64,000 nt of DNA from an uncultured Kordiimonas sp. (GTDB lineage Bacteria > Pseudomonadota > Alphaproteobacteria > Sphingomonadales > Kordiimonadaceae): assembly GCA_947500295.1 (NCBI GenBank), contig CANMRM010000004.1, positions 331,853-395,852 on the forward strand, written 5' to 3'. The notes beneath the pieces are model-generated. The model ran no database searches and was not told where the DNA came from. It saw only the letters and a list, made by a program, of their open reading frames with translations. A program made the translations under genes and the position numbers. Shown piece after piece: positions 59,641 through 64,000 of the stretch (within the stretch, counting starts at the first letter, position 1; every line of letters begins with the position of its first letter).

Positions 59641-59724
59641 AGTTTCGCCAAACTATTATTGTTTTACAGAAAACGCAATCACTCCTATGGTGCTTGCCAA
59701 ACCTTTGAGGGGCAATTCGGCAAT

Positions 59725-60399
59725 ATGGTGTTAAAGGCGGCATTTTCAGTCTCACCTGCAATAGCCTGTGTTTTATTTGTTCAGTTGGTTATTCCGTCCG
59801 GACAGACACAAGCTCAGGAGAATGATGACGAGCCAGTGGGCTCGACCGCACCATCGGTTTTGGACGGGGGCGCTTTGGACGTGCCGGTTTATCCGCGACT
59901 TAAACCGACTGAGGGCCTCAAGGACATTGAAAGTTTGAAAGACAGCTTTGTTGTCCTGGAAGACGGGGCAGTGGTGTCCTTGGCCGATTGGGTTCTGGGC
60001 TCACTGACGAAATCCAACGTGCATGCCGGCATGTCGGACTATCAAAACAGGCTGTTTTTGGGTCAGGTGGCACGGGCCGTCGCTGGCCTCGACGAAAATA
60101 TGGTGCACCACAGCTTCGAAAATGCTGGTCCGCCCAGACCCTTTGTGCCGCACACGCCGCCTGCTGCTATCCAGGCTGCTCAAGGTTTCTTGTCAATGTT
60201 TATTCCAGCGTTTGCCCCCGGCTGGTCAACGAGTGTGCCGGAGATTGCGCTTGCCAGCCATCGAAGCCAGCAAGAAGGCACAACCTTCCAGTTCAATAAA
60301 CAGTTTGAAGAGGCGATGGCCCAATCATCGGCAGACCTTGTTTATTTTGGAACACTGTCGAATATGCTGAAAGCCAACCCGCCAGATTCGGCAAACTAG
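59725..60399 (+). CDS. Secreted protein of unknown function
   Basis: 224 residues from ATG 59725; the frame continues far upstream antisense to the DUF2975 gene, but a signal peptide (MVLKAAFSVSPAIACVLFVQLVIPSGQTQAQ) starts here, and GAGGGG lies upstream at a long spacing of 12. The mature part is acidic, then helical (LTKSNVHAGMSDYQNRLFLGQVARAVAGL, FQFNKQFEEAMAQSSADL). I do not recognise a domain. It is convergent with the beta-propeller gene, 42 bases away. Confidence 0.6.
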   Translation: MVLKAAFSVSPAIACVLFVQLVIPSGQTQAQENDDEPVGSTAPSVLDGGALDVPVYPRLKPTEGLKDIESLKDSFVVLEDGAVVSLADWVLGSLTKSNVHAGMSDYQNRLFLGQVARAVAGLDENMVHHSFENAGPPRPFVPHTPPAAIQAAQGFLSMFIPAFAPGWSTSVPEIALASHRSQQEGTTFQFNKQFEEAMAQSSADLVYFGTLSNMLKANPPDSAN

Positions 60400-60440
60400 T
60401 CGAATTTCCGAATGCCAGAATGCTTGCTAAGCGGGTCAGC

Positions 60441-61367
60441 TCACTTTTCGGCTTCCGGGTGCCTTGTCACGCAGGAAGTCGGTAGCGTGTAGAAGCTTTC
60501 AAAATCTCTGACAAAAACCATTGTTTTGCCGTCGGGGGAGAAGGTCGGGAAGTTTTCATTGCCTTCGACTGTGTTCGCGCCTGATGCAATCGGTTTTGGC
60601 ACTGTCCACTGATTGTTGAGTTTTTGGCTGTACCAAAGATCTGACGGGCCCGGCCTGCCGTCTTCATTTCGTGTTGAGACCTCTATGATGGCCAACAGTC
60701 CGTCCGGCGACAAGTCAGACGTCCAGACAAAAAGCTCGGGTTGCGCGTGCGCCCATTCTCGAAATTGCTCCCGGTCAGAATCGAGTGCAGGCGGCGTGTA
60801 TTCTTCCGCTGAAAGCTGTGAGACATACTCATGCGTTTCCGTCCAGTCTGCCGATGCGCTGGAGAACCTGATTGTTCCGTCATTCAAAAAATGAGCGCGA
60901 TTGTCATATTGTTGAAACGAGCTGATGACGGCCAGAAACTCCGGTTCACCCCATCCATCCTCGGTTCGCTGGATTTTCCAGAAATTTGCGTTGGTCTTTT
61001 CGGACGGGTCATTGGGAGCTGGGCGATATGAGGAAAACACCATCACTTGTCCGTCCGGGGACAGGGCAGGGTAGAAGTCCGAGTGATTTTCTCCCAAAGT
61101 AAGGCGTTCGGGCGTTGTCCAGGAATTAACCCCATTTTTGGAACTTGAAAAGATGCCGTAGTTTTCGGCCCCTTGCAGGGATCTAAAGAAATAGAATTTG
61201 TCGTTCCCTGGAGCAAACACGCCCCTAAAAATTTCGTGCCCGGTGTCTGATACTGTACCGCCAGCAAAAATCTCCGCAGCACAGTCTTTGGAGGTAGGTG
61301 AAACCGGCGCCTGGTCAGAGGCAAGAGACAACAACTCCATTGATAGCAACATCGCAATAATGTTCAT
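60441..61367 (-). CDS. Secreted TolB/WD40-like beta-propeller protein
   Basis: 308 residues from ATG 61367 (GGAGAG ahead; the open frame continues upstream). A short N-terminal hydrophobic segment (MNIIAMLLSMELLSLA) is likely the signal. At least three propeller blades of the PD40 type are visible: DFYPALSPDGQVMVFSSYRP, FVWTSDLSPDGLLAIIEVST and ENFPTFSPDGKTMVFVRDFE. These occur in periplasmic TolB-like proteins and in secreted peptidase-associated proteins; the partner is unknown. Confidence 0.8.
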   Translation of the reverse strand: MNIIAMLLSMELLSLASDQAPVSPTSKDCAAEIFAGGTVSDTGHEIFRGVFAPGNDKFYFFRSLQGAENYGIFSSSKNGVNSWTTPERLTLGENHSDFYPALSPDGQVMVFSSYRPAPNDPSEKTNANFWKIQRTEDGWGEPEFLAVISSFQQYDNRAHFLNDGTIRFSSASADWTETHEYVSQLSAEEYTPPALDSDREQFREWAHAQPELFVWTSDLSPDGLLAIIEVSTRNEDGRPGPSDLWYSQKLNNQWTVPKPIASGANTVEGNENFPTFSPDGKTMVFVRDFESFYTLPTSCVTRHPEAEK

Positions 61368-61558
61368 GAAGCTCTCCAGTAGGTGCAATGTTATCTTATA
61401 ATCAAATTGGAGGCTTTGCAAACTCCGCTCCCCTGTTGACCTGGACGCAGGCAGGAAATTTTGATCGCAGCCACCCCACTGTTTGCCGCACACAGATGGA
61501 CCGCCACATTTGCGGTTGTGATACTGTGCCGGGTGATTCAGGGTAGAAGGGGATAGCC

Positions 61559-63037
61559 ATGCGACAATATCATCATGACCCGGACGGACTTCGTCTGCCG
61601 ATCAAAATAGACAATGCTTCGAATGGCGAATTTGCGCCGCTTCCGTTGCCGGACCGCTGCAGACTTGGCAATGAGCAGGCGTTACTGGATGCAGATGAGG
61701 CCGCCAGAAAACTTGGCCAGGATCGTCGTTCCTTTCTGGTCGGCGCCTGCGGGGCTGCCAGCACGTTGCTTTCGCTCAATGCGGTCAATGCCGCGGCCGG
61801 GAATACGGGTGGCTTTTTTGACGTTTCAGAGGAGGCGCGGTTTGAGCCGGCGTCGGCGCAAGCCGCAGTCGGTGGGGATGAGTTTATTTTCGATGTGCAC
61901 GGCCATTTTATAAACCCACAGGGCGCATGGCGCGATGCGGTGCCCGAGGGTGCGCGGCCATTTTTTGGCATGCCCAAGGTCCAAAGTTGTGCCACTCCCG
62001 AGATGGAGGGGCTTGATTATCTCGAGTGTCTTTCAGGCGAGCAATTTGTCAAAGATGTGTTTGTTGACAGTGATACGGACATGATGGTTTTGACCTTCGT
62101 GCCATCACCGGCAGATGCCGAACCGCTCAAGATAGAAGAGGCCGAGGTAACGAAACGCCTTTTGAACCAGGAAGGCACGGAAACGCGGCTTCTGGTCCAT
62201 GGCCGGGTGAACCCCAATCAGGCGGGCGACCTTGAAGCGATGGACGAGCTTGCAGAGCGCTGGAACGTTGCAGCCTGGAAGACATACACCCAATGGGGCC
62301 CTGAGGGCGTTGGTTTCTGGCTGGATGATGAAGACACCGGCATTCCATTCCTTGAAAAAGCACGCAGTCTCGGTATCAAAAACATCGCTGTGCACAAAGG
62401 TATCCCGTTTGGTCAGCGATCATACGAGCACAGCAGGTCTGATGACATTGGGCGCGTGGCCAGGCGATATCCGGATTTGAATTTCCTTGTATATCATTCA
62501 GGTTTTGTGCCGGGAAAAGCAGAAGCTGCATTTGAGGAAGGTGCTGGCAAAGACGGCGTAGATGCTCTGGTCCAGTCGCTGCTGGATAACGACGTTGGGC
62601 CCAATGAAAACGTTTATGCGGATTTGGGGTCCACATGGCGTATGTGGATGCAGGATCCGGATTCGGCGGCGCATGGCATGGGCAAGCTATTAAAATATGT
62701 CGGCCAAGACAGAGTTGTTTGGGGCACGGATTCGATTTGGTATGGGTCGCCACAGGACCAAATCCAGGCATTCAGGACATTTCAGATATCAGAAGAGTTG
62801 CGAGAGCGATTTGGATACCCAGAGATGACGGCGGCTCTGCGCACCAAGGTTTTTGGACTTAATGCTGTCAAACCTTATGGCATTGACGTGGCAGCGATGG
62901 CGAAGGCTCATGTGTCTGACAATCTGTCTGTGACCAGGCATGCTGCCCAACAGGCGGCCGATCCGCACTTTCTGACGTTCGGCCCGAAAAGTCGGCGGGA
63001 ATTTCTTGCTTTCCGGCGTGCGGAAGGTGATCTTTAA
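61559..63037 (+). CDS. Amidohydrolase-family enzyme with an internal Tat-like signal
   Basis: 492 residues, ATG 61559 with AGAAGGGGA ahead. The first 55 residues are hydrophilic; then DRRSFLVGACGAASTLLSL at 55-73 resembles a twin-arginine signal lying unusually deep inside. The amidohydrolase_2 domain follows from about residue 108: FDVHGHF (H114, H116), a VHGRVNPNQ segment, HKGIPFG, VYHSGF and an aspartate at WGTDSIWYG. Members act on aromatic carboxylates (decarboxylases) or cyclic amides; the substrate is not assignable. The PPIase gene follows. Confidence 0.85.
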   Translation: MRQYHHDPDGLRLPIKIDNASNGEFAPLPLPDRCRLGNEQALLDADEAARKLGQDRRSFLVGACGAASTLLSLNAVNAAAGNTGGFFDVSEEARFEPASAQAAVGGDEFIFDVHGHFINPQGAWRDAVPEGARPFFGMPKVQSCATPEMEGLDYLECLSGEQFVKDVFVDSDTDMMVLTFVPSPADAEPLKIEEAEVTKRLLNQEGTETRLLVHGRVNPNQAGDLEAMDELAERWNVAAWKTYTQWGPEGVGFWLDDEDTGIPFLEKARSLGIKNIAVHKGIPFGQRSYEHSRSDDIGRVARRYPDLNFLVYHSGFVPGKAEAAFEEGAGKDGVDALVQSLLDNDVGPNENVYADLGSTWRMWMQDPDSAAHGMGKLLKYVGQDRVVWGTDSIWYGSPQDQIQAFRTFQISEELRERFGYPEMTAALRTKVFGLNAVKPYGIDVAAMAKAHVSDNLSVTRHAAQQAADPHFLTFGPKSRREFLAFRRAEGDL

Positions 63038-63066
63038 GTCATCATTGACGTTCAGAGGGGATTGTC

Positions 63067-63678
63067 GTGGCTCTATTTAAGTCCGTTATTGGCATGCTTG
63101 TGCTCGCGGTGGCGGCGTCGCTGCAGTCGATGGCTGAGCCTGTTCATGTGGTGCTGGAAACGGAAAAAGGAGCAATTGAATTGCGTCTGGATGTTGATAG
63201 GGCACCCCTCTCGGCGGGCAGCTTCCTCGCTCATCTTGACGCTGGCCTCTACGATGGCAGCGGGTTTTATCGCACTGTCCATCCGGAGAATGACAACGGT
63301 AATCCCAAGATCAGTGTTATCCAGGGCGGGGTGCTTGCAGGAACGGAGGGGTTACCGCCGGTAGCGCACGAGACGACTGAGCAAACAGGTATTCTCCATA
63401 AAGACGGTGTTGTTTCTCTTGCTCGTGGTGAAGTAGGAACCGGTGGCGGCGCAGCTTTTTTCATTTGTATCGGTGACCAGCCGTCGCTGGATATGGGCGG
63501 TGGTCGTGCAGTATCCGGTGACGGGCAGGGGTTTGCGGCTTTCGGTCGGGTCATCTCGGGCATGGAGGTTGTTCGCGCCATTCATCGAAGCCCACCCACC
63601 TCTCAGAGCGCTGATGCCTATCTTGCAGGCCAGATTCTCGATCCGCCTGTGAAGATTCTGAACGCATTCCGAAAATAG
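63067..63678 (+). CDS. Periplasmic cyclophilin-type peptidyl-prolyl isomerase
   Basis: 203 residues, GTG 63067 with AGAGGGG ahead. Signal peptide MALFKSVIGMLVLAVAASLQSMA. The cyclophilin domain shows ETEKGAIELRLDVDRAPLSAGSF, LYDGSGFYRTVH, GGGAAFFICIGDQPSLD and GFAAFGRVISGMEVV. The usual FHR motif at the active site reads FYR here. It follows the amidohydrolase by 29 bases on the same strand, so a two-gene unit is likely. Confidence 0.9.
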   Translation: MALFKSVIGMLVLAVAASLQSMAEPVHVVLETEKGAIELRLDVDRAPLSAGSFLAHLDAGLYDGSGFYRTVHPENDNGNPKISVIQGGVLAGTEGLPPVAHETTEQTGILHKDGVVSLARGEVGTGGGAAFFICIGDQPSLDMGGGRAVSGDGQGFAAFGRVISGMEVVRAIHRSPPTSQSADAYLAGQILDPPVKILNAFRK

Positions 63679-63795
63679 CGTTTGTTTGTTCTTTGGATGG
63701 CGGTTGATTTCCGCTTTTTGACACGGAAAAAACAAAGAAATCCAGCGCTTTAACAAGTGCGTGTCATTTTTTTGTAGTTTTTTTGAAAAAGAGGT

Positions 63796-63824
63796 TTGAC
63801 AGGGGACTAAGACCCCCCTATAAC
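63796..63824 (+). promoter_or_regulatory. Strong sigma-70 promoter of an rRNA operon
   Basis: TTGACA at 63796-63801, a 17-base spacer, and TATAAC at 63819-63824: a near-consensus promoter. Just before and after, the DNA is AT-rich upstream (poly-T/A, UP-element-like) and GC-rich downstream of -10. No coding frame lies between it and the end of the window, and rRNA leader features follow. Confidence 0.85.
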
Positions 63825-63925
63825 CCGCCTCCACCGACGGGGCGCAACGACTAGCGCGGTACGCACCGACGGTTTTCTTGTGGAAATCAACATGTGGCTG
63901 TAAGTCACGATTTCAATACAAGATT

Positions 63926-63935
63926 TGCTCTTTGA
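63926..63935 (+). promoter_or_regulatory. rRNA leader boxA
   Basis: TGCTCTTTGA matches the boxA antitermination element of rRNA operons, followed by CATAGTTGATTTGGAAGGGAGATGTGGACGG, the sequence that precedes 16S rRNA in many Alphaproteobacteria. The 16S gene itself would begin beyond base 64000. Confidence 0.75.
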
Positions 63936-64000
63936 CATAGTTGATTTGGAAGGGAGATGTGGACGGTGGTCTGGTTGATCATCATCTATATTTCCGAGAT

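Noticed and set aside
59230..59724. An upstream extension of the secreted gene at 59725
   Set aside because: It runs antisense through the DUF2975 gene, and a clean signal peptide begins at 59725.

Overview
The window is ordinary chromosomal DNA of an alphaproteobacterium. Three signals support this: a circularly permuted two-piece tmRNA gene (minus strand, about 23215-23575), an alphaproteobacterial-type LexA box (GAAC-N7-GAAC at 14993-15007), and alphaproteobacterial gene neighbourhoods (bamD-recN-ligA, hflK-hflC-DUF2065-degP, mreBCD-mrdA-rodA, ilvB-ilvH-ilvC). The order is less certain; a marine Kordiimonadales-like bacterium is a guess only. I saw no insertion sequence, prophage, CRISPR array or tRNA gene.

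Layout. 1-5.9 kb: the 3' end of bamD, then recN and ligA, a DUF389 membrane protein and a small conserved protein. 6-11.2 kb (minus): prmA, pcrA/uvrD and a ClC channel. 11.3-19.7 kb: an AsmA-like envelope protein, a ribbon-helix-helix regulator divergent from an SOS-box-preceded AlkC-like DNA glycosylase, a CpcT/CpeT-like secreted protein, an acetyltransferase, class I fumarase and the ClpXP adaptor SspB. 20-24.2 kb: two tandem secreted metallo-beta-lactamase-fold hydrolases of equal length, the permuted ssrA gene and a BLUF blue-light sensor. 24.3-28.7 kb: thyA, a membrane histidine kinase, folA and the Mrp Fe-S carrier. 28.9-34.6 kb: hflKC, a DUF2065 protein, a DegP protease, serB and miaA.

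34.6-40.8 kb is a branched-chain amino acid block: ilvB-ilvH-ilvC and leuA. Each part has a structured 5' leader. The ilvB leader holds four consecutive hairpins. The leuA leader encodes an unlisted 54-residue peptide ending in a run of leucine codons, which looks like an attenuation leader. 40.9-47.9 kb: a secreted protein with a tail-collar-like C terminus, then the rod-shape operon mreB-mreC-mreD-mrdA-rodA.

48-52.5 kb is the most accessory part: a TonB-dependent receptor, a small unknown gene, a LuxR-type receptor, a LuxI-type acyl-homoserine-lactone synthase and another small unknown gene. A perfect 10+1+10 palindrome covers the Shine-Dalgarno sequence of the synthase. 52.6-63.7 kb: a Zur-like regulator, msrA, a hotdog thioesterase, an MscS channel, a CBS protein, a glycosyltransferase, a patatin-like protein, an XRE/DUF2975 pair, secreted proteins of unknown role, a Tat-like amidohydrolase and a periplasmic cyclophilin. 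The window ends in a very strong promoter and a boxA, which are the leader of an rRNA operon whose 16S gene should start just beyond 64000.

Functional links inside the window: ssrA (tagging) and sspB (tag delivery to ClpXP) lie 3.5 kb apart; thyA and folA are the two halves of the thymidylate/folate cycle; recN, ligA, pcrA and the SOS-boxed glycosylase form a DNA-repair group.
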